The translations under genes were made by a program, and so were the position numbers. Below the pieces are notes generated by a model. The model worked only from the letters and a program-made list of their open reading frames with translations. It searched no databases and had not been told where the DNA came from. DNA of 64,000 nt from Tragulus kanchil (Eukaryota > Chordata > Mammalia > Artiodactyla > Tragulidae): assembly GCA_022376925.1 (NCBI GenBank), contig JAIOJX010000032.1:115669979-115733978 (forward strand), read 5' to 3'. Each line of letters starts with the position of its first letter. Within the stretch, counting starts at the first letter, position 1. Of this stretch, positions 11,075 through 23,103 are shown in pieces.

Positions 11075-11479
11075 TAGCAACTAGGCAAATGTCTTAATTT
11101 GACCTAGTTTATTCGTGTGTTTGTTTATTTAGCAGCTATCAAACATTTATTCCATGTGAGATATAATGCTAAGAGCTAATGCTAAGAGTGGGGCGGTTGA
11201 AGTAGAAGCAGGAAAATGTTAGTTACAAGAATTGTGGGTGGGAATTTGTAGTAAAATAGAAAATGACTTGTTAGTGATTTGATGGCTCACCAATTTTCGT
11301 TTCATGTCTTTGGAAGCCTAAAGACCTTATAAAGTGTGAGATAGGACTTCCATAAAGAGACAACCTTTTCTGTGGTGAGATCAGAGACAATATCTACCTT
11401 CTTGGTCTCCTCAGAGTGGAATGTTGACAGCATGGCTCTGATCCTCAGAAACTTTCTAATGCATGCTACCTAAAAATAG

Positions 11480-11611
<132 letters not shown>

Positions 11612-11964
11612 TAAGAAGAAAGGAGATTCAGTCAAACTCTCAGCACTTACGCTATTCTGTGACTTAGTTAACAGTTTTAAACCTTGATAATAACCAGTTA
11701 TGTAAGTAACTAGTTTGTATAAATAACATAGTTTGTTACAGAAATGAAATCATGTTATCAACATACTGTTATTTTGTCTGTACCAGAGTCTCCTGCCTAT
11801 ATTTCGGGGGTCTGTGCTATGATAAGCCAGCGAATTGTTTTCCACCCTACTCCTCCCCTTCTCTTCTTAAGCTATCTTTTATTTTATTAACTAAAATGAC
11901 TTTGAACATGAAGCCTGGCATTCTGAAGGCTGAAACCAAAGATAACAGACTAAGTAGCAACTAG

Positions 11965-12173
11965 TGCGTATTCAGTCACTCAGTCGCGTCGAGCTCTTTC
12001 TGACTCCATGGAGCCCACCAGGCTTGTCTGTCAGTGGGACTTTCCAGGCAAAAATAATTACAGTGGGTTGCCATTCCTTCTCTAGAGGGTCTTCCTGACT
12101 CAAAGATCAAACTCATGTCTCCTGCATTGGCAGGCGGATTCTTTACCACTGAGCCACCAGGGAAACCTATAAA
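11965..12173 (-). mobile_element. Bov-tA SINE, duplicate of 10868-11074
   Basis: Copy in the second block of duplication 5. It has the full caggcggattc where copy one reads caggcattc. Confidence 0.86.
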
Positions 12174-12578
12174 TAGCAACTAGGCAAATGTCTTAATTTG
12201 ACCTAGTTTATTCGTGTGTTTGTTTATTTAGCAGCTATCAAACATTTATTCCATGTGAGATATAATGCTAAGAGCTAATGCTAAGAGTGGGGCGGTTGAA
12301 GTAGAAGCAGGAAAATGTTAGTTACAAGAATTGTGGGTGGGAATTTGTAGTAAAATAGAAAATGACTTGTTAGTGATTTGATGGCTCACCAATTTTCGTT
12401 TCATGTCTTTGGAAGCCTAAAGACCTTATAAAGTGTGAGATAGGACTTCCATAAAGAGACAACCTTTTCTGTGGTGAGATCAGAGACAATATCTACCTTC
12501 TTGGTCTCCTCAGAGTGGAATGTTGACAGCATGGCTCTGATCCTCAGAAACTTTCTAATGCATGCTACCTAAAAATAG

Positions 12579-12710
<132 letters not shown>

Positions 12711-13373
12711 TAAGAAGAAAGGAGATTCAGTCAAACTCTCAGCACTTACGCTATTCTGTGACTTAGTTAACAGTTTTAAACCTTGATAATAACCAGTTAT
12801 GTAAGTAACTAGTTTGTATAAATAACATAGTTTGTTACAGAAATGAAATCATGTTATCAACATACTGTTATTTTGTCTGTACCAGAGTCTCCTGCCTATA
12901 TTTCGGGGGTCTGTGCTATGATAAGCCAGCGAATTGTTTTTGTAAAACTAGTACTCACTGATGAAGCATCTTTCTGCACAGCTTCAGGCTCTTCTTTCTT
13001 CAAGGGTGAGCTCCCCAGCTGTCGTGCTGTTTGTCTCCAAGCAGATGGCCTTTCCCTCAGCAGTTGTCCTATGTGTGGGCCCTCTTAGCAAAGGGTCAGT
13101 CAGTCACTCAAGAGGAGGAAAGAAAGAGGAGCAAGTTTTTCTCCTATTTTGGAAAAGAAGTCCACCTCACTGAGAGAAGTTTCATGAATATAGAGAAACA
13201 AAATCTGGTACTTTCTGTGGTTTTACTTTGATAATAGAACTGTGGGCCTTAAATACTCCCCAGAGACTATGTCTGGCAGATCACAGGATGTGGGTGGGTT
13301 TCCAGAGAGAAAATTTCCATTTGTGGTTGATCTCAAGGAATTTTTTCATATATATTTTTGCTTATTTGTTTAT

Positions 13374-13672
13374 CATTTTATTTATTTATTTTTTACTGTG
13401 CTGAGTCTTCATTGCTGCATGGGCTTTCTTTAGTTACAGTGAGCAGGGGCTGCTCTCTAGTGATGTGCAGACTTCTTACTGCAGTGGGTTCTTTCGTTGC
13501 AGAGCACAGGCTCTGGGGTGAACGGGCTTCAGCAGTTGTGGTGCGTAGGCTAAGTTGTTGTGGTGCATGGGCTTAGTTGCTCTGGAACATGTGGGATCTT
13601 CCAGATCAGAGATCAAACCCATGTCTCTGACTTGGCAGGTGGATTCTTTACCACTGAGCCACCAGGGGAAGC
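13374..13672 (-). mobile_element. CHR-2-type SINE
   Basis: On the plus strand it reads gtgctgagtcttcattgctg, cagtgagcaggggctgctctc, aggctaagttgttgtggtgcatgg-like sequence and ends accaccaggggaagcc, the reverse complement of a CHR-2 element. Confidence 0.78.
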
Positions 13673-14009
13673 CTGATCTCAAGGATTTTTGGTAGGAAAT
13701 ACAACCACAGTTCTCAGAAGAACAGGCAGGAAAAAATTTAATAACTACCTGGTTAAGAAGAGGAATGGCTAGCCTTCTGTCTTGCATAGTATTGGTAACT
13801 GGGAAGCAGTCAGTCTGGTAGGACAGCAATATGTCCCCTCAGACCAGTTGGGAAAGGGAGGCTGAAAACCTGAGTTTAAGTGCTAGGCATGCTGTTGACT
13901 GATGGACTTGGACATATACAAGAATATTAAGGGAAAGGGAAATTGTTCCTCCATGCCCATTATATATATTTTTTGCAGCATCCTAACCCTCACCACCTGT
14001 AAGTAAGAT
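13673..14009. other. Intron, nothing recognised
   Basis: Between a CHR-2 and a Bov-tA element. No exon signals or known repeat were seen. Confidence 0.35.
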
Positions 14010-14316
14010 AAGTGAAAATTGCTCAGTCGTGTCCAATTCTTTTCGACCCCATGGACAAGCCAGGGAATTCTCTAGGCAAGAGTGCTGTAGTAGGTAGCTT
14101 GTTGCTTCTCCAGGGGATCTTCCAGACCCAGGGATTTAACCCAGGTCTCCCTCTTTGCAGGCAGATTCTTTACAATCTGAGCCACCAGGGAAATCCAAGA
14201 ATACTGGAGTGGGTAGCCTATCCCTTCTCCAGAGGATCTTCCCGACCCAGGGATTGAACTGGGCTCTCCTGCATTGCAGGCGTGTTCTTTACAGACTGAG
14301 CTACCAGGGAAGCCCC
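14010..14316 (-). mobile_element. Bov-tA SINE with doubled tRNA-like part
   Basis: Two successive reverse-strand tRNA-like heads are present (ending gagccaccagggaaatcc at ~14196 and gagctaccagggaagccc at ~14316), with the Bov-A part (tgctcagtcgtgtccaattc) to the left. The second may be an insertion or an internal duplication. Confidence 0.8.
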
Positions 14317-14469
14317 ATAACTCCTGCTAAACCTCTGTGGAAACCTCATGTAGATCCAATAATAAAACAAATTTATTTGGGCTCCTGGAAAGCTTTACCA
14401 AGTAGTGTTGTTTCTCTGTTTTATCTCTACAGGACATTATTGCCCTGCTCCCTTCTGACTTATTCTGGT

Positions 14470-14580
14470 TTTTTTCATTCAATCAGCATATATTTATTGA
14501 GCTCCTGTTACAAGGTAGGCATTGTGCTAAATCAGCTGTGGAATCCATGTCAAATAAGCAGTTAGGGGCCCTGCCTTCAT
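14470..14580 (-). mobile_element. L2 LINE 3' fragment
   Basis: On the plus strand it reads like the reverse complement of L2: ttcattcaatcagcatatatttattgag, then aggcattgtgcta and gccctgccttcatgga. Confidence 0.5.
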
Positions 14581-14755
14581 GGATTAGAGTGATCCAAGAC
14601 CCATTTTCCAGTTACCAGTCTAGGCTATCCATTATTTTTTAAAAGTTAGCTCTTTGTCATTAAAGTGTTTGTTTTTTTTTTAGTCTCAAGTGAGAATGAA
14701 TCACTGTCAAATAGATCTTTCAGGGCCTTGACATGATGAGAGGGGATATAGTACT

Positions 14756-15806
14756 ATCACAACGAACTATGGAAAATTCTTTAAGAAATGGGAATACCAG
14801 ACCATCTTACCTGCCTCCTGAGAAACCTGTGTGCAGGACAAGAAGCAACAGTTAGAACTGGTCATGAAACAACGGACAGGTTCCAAATTGGGAAAGGAGT
14901 ACATCAAGGCCGTATGTTGTCATCCTGCTTATTTAATTTATATGCAGAATACAGCATGCAAAATGCCTGTCTAGACGAAACACAAGCTGGAATCAAGATT
15001 TCCAGGAGAAATTTCAGTAACCTCAGGTATGCGTTTGACACCACCCTTATGGCAGAAAGCAAAGAGGAACTAAAGAGCCTCTTGATGAAGGTGAAAGAAG
15101 AGAGTGAGAAAGCTTGCCTAAAGCTCAACACTCAAAAAATGAAGATCATGGCATCTTGTCTCATCACTTCATAGCACATAGATGGACATACAATGGAAAC
15201 AGTGACAGACTTTATTTTCTTAGGGTCCAAAATCACTGCAGATGGTGACTGCAGCCATGAAATTAAAAGATCTTTGCTCCTTGGAAGAAAAACCATGACA
15301 AACCTAGACATTGTATTCAAAAGCAGAGACATCACTTTGCTGACAAAGGTCTGTATAGTCAAGGCTATGGTTTTCCTAGTGGTCATGTATGGATATGAGA
15401 GTTGGACTGTTAAGAAGGCTGAGTACCAAAAAATTGATGCCTTTGAACTGTGGTATTGGAGAAGGCTCTTGAGAGTCCCTCGGACAGCAAGGAGATTAAG
15501 CCAGCCAATCCTAAAGAAAATCAGCCCTGAATATTCACTGGAAGAACTGATGCTGAAGCTGAAGCCGCAGAACTTTGGCCACCTGATGGGAAGAGATAAC
15601 TCACTGGAAAAGAGACTGATGCTGGGGAAAATAGAAGGCAGAAGGGATGACGGAGGATGAGATGGTTGGATGGCATCACTGAGTCAATGGACATGAATGT
15701 GAGCAAGCTCTGGGAGATGGTGAAGGACAGGGAAGCCTGGGGTGCTGCAGTCCGAGGGGTCACAAAAGGTCAGACACAACTGAGCAGCTGAACTGAACTG
15801 AGAGGG
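14756..15806 (+). mobile_element. BovB (RTE) LINE, 5'-truncated, defective reverse transcriptase
   Basis: The plus strand encodes the 3' half of BovB: GIPDHLTCLLRNLCAGQEAT, FQIGKGVHQG, LFNLYAEYSMQNACL, then FIFLGSKITADGDCSHEIKR and [16 protein letters not shown], ending near kgqtqlss. The reverse transcriptase catalytic motif normally reads YADD and here reads YAFD (15028-15039), losing the first catalytic Asp. A stop (tag at 15172) and a later frame change also break the frame. The element therefore cannot encode an active enzyme. BovB supports a ruminant source. Confidence 0.95.
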
Positions 15807-16884
15807 CCTTGGTTTTTTTTAAAGTATTTCCTATGGAAATTTCACATAGACACAAAAGTAAAGAAATTTATGTAGTTAGCACCCATGTATCCATCATACA
15901 GCTTCAGTAGTCACCAAGTCATGGCCATTCTTGGTTTATATTTACCACCAGTCTTGCCACTGTCACACCAGATTATTTTAAAGCAAATCATTATAATTAC
16001 GTCTCTAATAATTTTAATTGTAGTTATCTATAAATATTTCAGTACATATCCCTAAAACATAAACAAATACCTCAATACTATTATCGTACTTTAAAAAAGT
16101 ATATCTCACAGCGCTTCCTTAATACCACCAAAGGGATTGTAGCTTTTGGTGTCTGAATATGCGGCAGTTTTATAATAAAACCTGCCTCATCCTGGCTGTT
16201 GTAGTTCCTTTGGCCCCCACTGATTAGCAGGTCCCACACCGGGCAAGTCTGGTGCAGTGGTAGGTACCTGGAGGATAAGCCTAAATTTGGTGCTTCTGTG
16301 GCTCTTGGCCAGAAGCTCCACCATATGGAACTTTCCCAGAGCTTGCTGTGACAGAGGAGGATGCAGAGCCTCAGCTCAAAGCGCCTCCTCATCTCAAGGC
16401 CATAAAGACCTTTGTATCTTTCTTTCCCCATCTACCCATTACCTCTCAGAGTTGATGGGATTAGAGGCATGATAGGAGGCATTTATAGTAATCTGGTTGT
16501 GAGAATGACTCCTTTAGAGACAGACGGGAAAAAGTAAACCTAGGAGATACAGGTTCAAGAAAGGACTGTTTTAGCAATCCTTTCTTTCACCTATGAAAAT
16601 TAACATTTGGCCCTGTGAATTTTTATTCTCTATTAATACATATTAATGTCTCCCACCCAAATTCCTTGAGATAAGATTCCTACCCGGATTGATAAGACAT
16701 TCAGTATATTCTTGGTGAGTGGAAGGAAAGAAGATGTGCTGAGTTTAGACAACAGAAGTAATTAGGTGCATCAGTAATTAAAGAAGAGATGAGTCTATCT
16801 CCAGTTGACTAAGTAGAAAAGCTATAGGGCAAGTTGTGGAAAGAAAACTTGTGTAGTCTTCGACAAGAGAAGCTTAGTAACCTG
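15807..16884. other. Intron, nothing recognised
   Basis: The part from 15882 is repeated at 17082. No coding exon, RNA or known repeat was recognised. Confidence 0.4.
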
Positions 16885-18263
16885 GCAGGTGTTTGCCTTT
16901 CTGTACCTCTTTCCTCATCTGGAAATTGGAACAGATGATACCTGACAAATAATGCTGATTGTGAAAAATATTTGTAAAGAGCCTAGAGCAGTATTTGGTG
17001 CATAGTAAGGACTTTTCATTGATCACCTGTGTTGCTTGATGCTAAAGATGAAAAGATGGAGTTAGATGCGATCCATTTTTTCACCCATGTATCCATCATA
17101 CAGCTTCAGTAGTCACCAAGTCATGGCCATTCTTGGTTTATATTTACCACCAGTCTTGCCACTGTCACACCAGATTATTTTAAAGCAAATCATTATAATT
17201 ACGTCTCTAATAATTTTAATTGTAGTTATCTATAAATATTTCAGTACATATCCCTAAAACATAAACAAATACCTCAATACTATTATCGTACTTTAAAAAG
17301 TATATCCCCTGGCCTTCCTTAATACCACCAAAGGGATTGTAGCTTTTGGTGTCTGAATATGCGGCAGTTTTATAATAAAACCTGCCTCATCCTGGCTGTT
17401 GTAGTTCCTTTGGCCCCCACTGATTAGCAGGTCCCACACCGGGCAAGTCTGGTGCAGTGGTAGGTACCTGGAGGATAAGCCTAAATTTGGTGCTTCTGTG
17501 GCTCTTGGCCAGAAGCTCCACCATATGGAACTTTCCCAGAGCTTGCTGTGACAGAGGAGGATGCAGAGCCTCAGCTCAAAGCGCCTCCTCATCTCAAGGC
17601 CATAAAGACCTTTGTATCTTTCTTTCCCCATCTACCCATTACCTCTCAGAGTTGATGGGATTAGAGGCATGATAGGAGGCATTTATAGTAATCTGGTTGT
17701 GAGAATGACTCCTTTAGAGACAGACGGGAAAAAGTAAACCTAGGAGATACAGGTTCAAGAAAGGACTGTTTTAGCAATCCTTTCTTTCACCTATGAAAAT
17801 TAACATTTGGCCCTGTGAATTTTTATTCTCTATTAATACATATTAATGTCTCCCACCCAAATTCCTTGAGATAAGATTCCTACCCGGATTGATAAGACAT
17901 TCAGTATATTCTTGGTGAGTGGAAGGAAAGAAGATGTGCTGAGTTTAGACAACAGAAGTAATTAGGTGCATCAGTAATTAAAGAAGAGATGAGTCTATCT
18001 CCAGTTGACTAAGTAGAAAAGCTATAGGGCAAGTTGTGGAAAGAAAACTTGTGTAGTCTTCGACAAGAGAAGCTTAGTAACCTGGCAGGTGTTTGCCTTT
18101 CTGTACCTCTTTCCTCATCTGGAAATTGGAACAGATGATACCTGACAAATAATGCTGATTGTGAAAAATATTTGTAAAGAGCCTAGAGCAGTATTTGGTG
18201 CATAGTAAGGACTTTTCATTGATCACCTGTGTTGCTTGATGCTAAAGATGAAAAGATGGAGTT
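15882..18263. repeat. Direct duplication 6 (15882-17063 / 17082-18263)
   Basis: Offset 1200, with about 18 unmatched bases (17064-17081) at the junction. The copies differ around 16096-16118 versus 17296-17316. Confidence 0.95.
16885..17025 (+). repeat. MIR SINE fragment (duplicate at 18085-18225)
   Basis: The MIR 3' half is recognisable: tttcctcatctggaaattgg, then gcctagagcagtatttggtgcatagtaagg. Confidence 0.65.
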
Positions 18264-18329
18264 GATGCCTTCAGGTTGCGCACAGTTTAGAGAGAGGGAT
18301 ACAAGTTAAATTCTTTCAGTAAAAATTCA

Positions 18330-18430
18330 AAACAACAAACATTTAATAAATACCTAAATATATTCCAGTTGCTATGTTGGGGCGGTGAGGATACCACAAT
18401 GAATACAGTCTTATAGATCATTATCTCTGT
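18330..18430 (-). repeat. L2-like 3' fragment
   Basis: Resembles the reverse complement of an L2 end (caaacatttaataaatacct, then ccagttgctatgttggg and acaatgaatacagtc). Weak match. Confidence 0.35.
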
Positions 18431-18547
18431 AATCTTGAGAAAACTTTATTACGAAACAAGAGAGAAAAAAATGAGTCAGAGATCCCCAGTCTTAAATGAG
18501 AAAAGGGCACTTCACGTAGCAGAAATGTCATGACAGCTATGATTTAG

Positions 18548-18728
18548 AGAGATGCTCCAGCAGCAGGAGATATGGGTTTGATCCCTGGATTGGAAAGATC
18601 TCCTGGAGAAGAAAATGGCAACCCACTCCAATATTCTTGCCTGGAAAATCCCATAGACAGGAGCCTGGCAGGCTACAGTCCATGGGGGTCAGTAAAGAGT
18701 TGGACACACACGACTTTGCAACTAAAGA
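18548..18728 (+). mobile_element. Bov-tA SINE (5' truncated)
   Basis: Contains gggtttgatccctgg, tggagaagaaaatggcaacc, cctggcaggctacagtccatg and agagttggacacacacgact in Bov-tA order. Confidence 0.86.
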
Positions 18729-18821
18729 ACACAAAAATAAACAACAAAGGTCGCGCGAGGGGATATTCGGCTATACCAGGCTACCCCAAACAATAATTTC
18801 CTTACATTGAAAAGAGCACTT

Positions 18822-19148
18822 GGGCTTCCCCTGGTGGTCCAGTGGATAAGGACACTGCCTTGCAGTGCAAGGGGCGCCAGTTCGATCCCTGGCCTGGGAA
18901 GATCCCACGTGCCGCGGAGCGGCTGGATTGATGTGTCCAATTACTGACCCGGAGCTCTGGAGCGCATGTGCCCAGAGCTGGCACTCTGCGACAACAGATG
19001 CCACCGCGATGGGAGGCCCACAGGAGCCAAAGAACAAGGACAGATGAAAATAGAGAAATGAAAGACCAATAGAAGTGGCCCGCCCGCTCCCCTCCCTCCC
19101 CAACCCGACCCCCGCCCAATAAATAAATGAATAAATAAATCTTTAATA
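18822..19148 (+). mobile_element. Dominant CHR-related SINE, first of a tandem pair
   Basis: Starts gggcttcccctggtggtcc with A box tggtccagtgg and B box ggttcgatccc (Pol III type 2 promoter). The body has gtgtccaattactgac, gagctctggagcgcatgtgc and gggaggcccacaggagcc, and the tail is C-rich, then AAAT-rich. It is preceded and followed by aaaagagcactt (18810-18821 and 19149-19160). Confidence 0.9.
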
Positions 19149-19160
19149 AAAAGAGCACTT

Positions 19161-19478
19161 AAGGACTTCCCCTGGTGGTCCAGTGGATAGGGACGCCGCC
19201 TTGCAGTGCAAGGGGCGCCGGTTCGATCCCTGGCCTGGGAAGATCCCACGTGCCGCGGAGCGGCTGGACTGATGTGTCCAATCACCGAGCCGGAGCTCTG
19301 GAGTGCATGTGCCCAGAGCTGGCGCTCTGCGACAACAGATGTCACCGCGATGGGAGGCCCACAGGAGCCAAAGAACAAAGACAGATGAAAATGGAGAAAT
19401 GAAAGACCAATAGAAATGGCCCGCCCGCTCCCCTCCCTCCCCAACCCGACCCCTGCCCAAAAATAAATTAAAAAAAAA
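19161..19478 (+). mobile_element. Dominant CHR-related SINE, second of a tandem pair
   Basis: Similar to the copy at 18822 but clearly not identical (for example aaggacttcccc start, and an A-rich rather than AAATG-rich tail). It ends in a third copy of the same target sequence, aaaagagcactt (19479-19490). Confidence 0.9.
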
Positions 19479-19711
19479 AAAAGAGCACTTAAAATCAGTA
19501 AGGAAAAGATGAATGATTCAGTAGAAAAATGGATAAAAGTTGTAAGTAATAGGTTCACAGAAAAAGCTATTACATATATGAAAAGTTGCCTGCTCTTATA
19601 AATAAAAATGGATGTTAAACAGGTTTAGAATGCCATCTTGACCATATGGCAGAGATTTTTAAATTTTGTGATGAAGCTATCAAGGCTGTGGGGAAATTCT
19701 CTTGTGCTTTT

Positions 19712-19800
19712 TTTTTTTTTTTAATTTATTTCTTTATTTTAAAGTTGTTTTTACAGAGTTTTGTTGTCATAGACATGCATGTTCCCAGATAAGTCATATG
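19712..19800 (-). mobile_element. Short L1-like 3' end, third relative of 2303-2536
   Basis: The reverse complement reads acttatctgggaacatgcat, then gacaacaaaactctgtaaaa and an A-rich tail, matching the 3' part of the elements at 2303 and 5665. It starts further downstream, so it is more strongly truncated. Confidence 0.6.
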
Positions 19801-19804
19801 CATA

Positions 19805-20140
19805 TTTTATACTTTTCTACGTAAACTTTTTGTAAGGTAGTGAGGATACCTATCAGCTTAAAACTATATACTCCTTGACTAAGCAGTTCCTCTTCAAAGA
19901 ATCTATCCCACAGAGGTATTTACTTAAAAGTATGGAAATATTCATTGCAAAATGTTCTTTGCAACATCGTTCATAACAATTGAAACAGGATAATTAATTA
20001 CATTATTGTGCAAGTGCTAAAAAGAATGAAGTATGACTCTGTGTGGTGATGTGGAAAGATTTCTAAGATATGTTTATTTTTTTAAAAAAAGCAAATTGCA
20101 GTATTAATGTGTATTTTCAGTGTAATATGATTCAACTTTT
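19805..20140 (+). mobile_element. Old L1M 3' fragment
   Basis: Resembles L1M 3' sequence: ccttgactaagcagttcc, then cattgcaaaatg, aaaaagaatgaag, tggaaagatttctaagatat and aaaagcaaattgcag in order. Confidence 0.6.
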
Positions 20141-20831
20141 TGCTTTAAGGAAATATAAAAATACACGTATATATGTTTTAGAAGGTCTTTTTATCCATTT
20201 CTGAATGCAGTGTTAACAGATAGATATTCCACAGATTGTCTTGAAAGTTTTAATTCAAAAATGTTTTGAATTTTATGTCCAGAGCAGAGCTTAGACAGAG
20301 TACTGTAACTGTGATGTCTCTCAAGGTTCAATGGTGAGCTAAAAGATTCTCCTCTTTTACAAAGTTACCTGATCTGAACCTAAGGAAGCTGGCTGCTTTG
20401 GAACTTTTTGTATGACTTACCAGGAGTTGTTCTAAAAGGAGACTGGCCCTAAAAAGAACTCAAGCAATATGCTAGCTGTCCGAGCTGGAGGCCTGGGAGA
20501 CAGGCAGCTTATACCAGAGTTAGTCCAGGTATCCTTTAACACAGAAACTCAGGGGAAAAAAATTGTCTTCCTCTCCCTTTTCCTGACCTGCTAGCCATTT
20601 TAAGAGACCTAGAGGAGATTAATGTTTGAAAAAGGAAGAATTAAAGCTGAATACTTCTTACTGTTCGAAAGAACCCAATGTTATTATCTGTCTCTTCTAG
20701 TGTTAAAACCTGATCCATCTGTGCAGGACATATAACCTTAAGGTTTGGCCTTCAGAGCACCAGCCATGTACCAGACATTGTTCAGAGGACTTTACACACT
20801 TCAATTCATTCACTCCTTGAAATAGTTCTCT
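20141..20831. other. Intron, nothing recognised
   Basis: No exon or repeat recognised. From 20148 it is repeated at 21305 in the next block. Confidence 0.35.
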
Positions 20832-21223
20832 AGGGACTTTCTTGGTGGTCCGGTGGGTAAGGACACCACCTTGCAGTGCAAGGGGCGCTGGTTCGATCCC
20901 TGGCCTGGGAAGATTCCACTTGCCGCAGAGTGGCTGGACCGATGTGTCCAATTACCGAGCTGGAGCTCTGGGGCATGTGCGCCCTAAGCCAGTGCTCTGC
21001 AGTGACAGAGGGCACTGCGATGGGAGGCCCACACAGGCCAAAGAACAAAGATGGATAAAAATGAAAAAAAATAAATAAAAAAAGAACAAAAAAGAAATGG
21101 TGAAAATGAATAAATGAAAGACCAAAAGAAGTGGCCAAAAAAAAAAAAAAAATCTTAAAAAAAAAGTAGTTCAAAAATAAAGAAAAAAGAAAAAAACAAA
21201 AAACAAAAAAACAAAAAAAAAAG
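20832..21223 (+). mobile_element. Dominant CHR-related SINE with long A-rich tail
   Basis: Head acttcttggtggtccggtgg-like, B box ggttcgatccc, body and ~120 bases of A-rich tail. It is flanked by tagttctct (20823-20831 and 21224-21232). Confidence 0.87.
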
Positions 21224-21966
21224 TAGTTCTCTCATTTGGTATTAACTTCATATTATAAAAGAGGAAAGTTAGGCTTGAAGTCATTTTCTCGGTGTTGTAC
21301 AGTCAGGAAATATAAAAATACACGTATATATGTTTTAGAAGGTCTTTACTGACAGAGTAGATATTCCACAGATTGTCTTGAAAGTTTTAATTCAAATGTT
21401 TTGAATTTTATGTCCAGAGCAGAGCTTAGACAGAGTACTGTAACTGTGATGTCTCTCAAGGTTCAATGGTGAGCTAAAAGATTCTCCTCTTTTACAAAGT
21501 TACCTGATCTGAACCTAAGGAAGCTGGCTGCTTTGGAACTTTTTGTATGACTTACCAGGAGTTGTTCTAAAAGGAGACTGGCCCTAAAAAGAACTCAAGC
21601 AATATGCTAGCTGTCCGAGCTGGAGGCCTGGGAGACAGGCAGCTTATACCAGAGTTAGTCCAGGTATCCTTTAACACAGAAACTCAGGGGAAAAAAATTG
21701 TCTTCCTCTCCCTTTTCCTGACCTGCTAGCCATTTTAAGAGACCTAGAGGAGATTAATGTTTGAAAAAGGAAGAATTAAAGCTGAATACTTCTTACTGTT
21801 CGAAAGAACCCAATGTTATTATCTGTCTCTTCTAGTGTTAAAACCTGATCCATCTGTGCAGGACATATAACCTTAAGGTTTGGCCTTCAGAGCACCAGCC
21901 ATGTACCAGACATTGTTCAGAGGACTTTACACACTTCAATTCATTCACTCCTTGAAATAGTTCTCT

Positions 21967-22357
21967 AGGGACTTTCTTGGTGGTCCGGTGGGTAAGGACA
22001 CCACCTTGCAGTGCAAGGGGCGCTGGTTCGATCCCTGGCCTGGGAAGATTCCACTTGCCGCAGAGTGGCTGGACCGATGTGTCCAATTACCGAGCTGGAG
22101 CTCTGGGGCATGTGCGCCCTAAGCCAGTGCTCTGCAGTGACAGAGGGCACTGCGATGGGAGGCCCACACAGGCCAAAGAACAAAGATGGATAAAAATGAA
22201 AAAAAATAAATAAAAAAAGAACAAAAAAGAAATGGTGAAAATGAATAAATGAAAGACCAAAAGAAGTGGCCAAAAAAAAAAAAAAATCTTAAAAAAAAAG
22301 TAGTTCAAAAATAAAGAAAAAAGAAAAAAACAAAAAACAAAAAAACAAAAAAAAAAG
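21967..22357 (+). mobile_element. Dominant CHR-related SINE, duplicate of 20832-21223
   Basis: Second copy from duplication 7. The A-run is one base shorter. Confidence 0.85.
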
Positions 22358-22441
22358 TAGTTCTCTCATTTGGTATTAACTTCATATTATAAAAGAGGAA
22401 AGTTAGGCTTGAAGTCATTTTCTCGGTGTTGTACAGTCAGG

Positions 22442-23103
22442 ACCTGATAAAATCAGCCACTGTTGGTGAATTAATTGTTAGCAGCATCCACCACATATCT
22501 CAGATGTCTCTCTGTTACAGACACACATGTGCACATATACCTTGGAGAATAAGAAAGCAGTTTCCTGGTTTTAGCTAAATAGGGATGCAGAGGAGTAAGG
22601 ATAGGCTTCACAAACTGAAGACAGGAATTGGGAATAGGCAGCTCTGCTACATGGTCAGAATTAGGGTGATAGTTAAAGTCACATGCAAGATAATGTGATA
22701 GACTGCCTAGAAAAGCCATGAGTCAGCAGAGGAAAGCCAAGGAGAGAGAAGCAGATGAGGGACCGTGTCATACCATGGGAGATAGGCAGGAACCTTGGTT
22801 TCTTACTGTTCAGTTCAAGCATCCATGTGACTTAGCTGTACTTGGTTTCCTGTCCTTAGATGTGCTAGAGATTGCATGATGTATCTTTTCCTTAAACAAC
22901 AAAATAAAATTAAGCTAAGAATTTATGGTTTGCACAAGCTTCTAACCGGAGCTGTTATGTGATAGCTTGAGTACTGACATCTGAAGATATAGATGCTACC
23001 AAGTTTAAACTAGGGTAGTCTCCTCTGGACTTCTTGGTTCCATTCATTTTGATCTCTGGGACTCTGTTGCTGAGGAAAGGACAAAGGCCTAGCAGCACAT
23101 TGT
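22442..23103. other. Intron, nothing recognised
   Basis: No exon or repeat family recognised in this stretch. Confidence 0.35.

Larger units (their letters stand above)
20148..22441. repeat. Direct duplication 7 (20148-21304 / 21305-22441)
   Basis: Offset 1157 at the start. The second copy lacks about 20 bases near 21347, within 50 bases of the junction. Confidence 0.95.

Noticed and set aside
14788..15660. A complete, active BovB element
   Set aside because: The 5' part, including the endonuclease domain, is missing, the reverse transcriptase motif is mutated and the frame is interrupted.
18822..19148. tRNA-Glu genes
   Set aside because: The A and B boxes are those of SINE heads. No intact cloverleaf is followed by a Pol III terminator, and the A-rich tails and target duplications mark retroposons.
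18941..19558. A 205-codon open frame on the minus strand
   Set aside because: It spans two tandem SINE copies and the A-rich tails between them, with no protein family resemblance.
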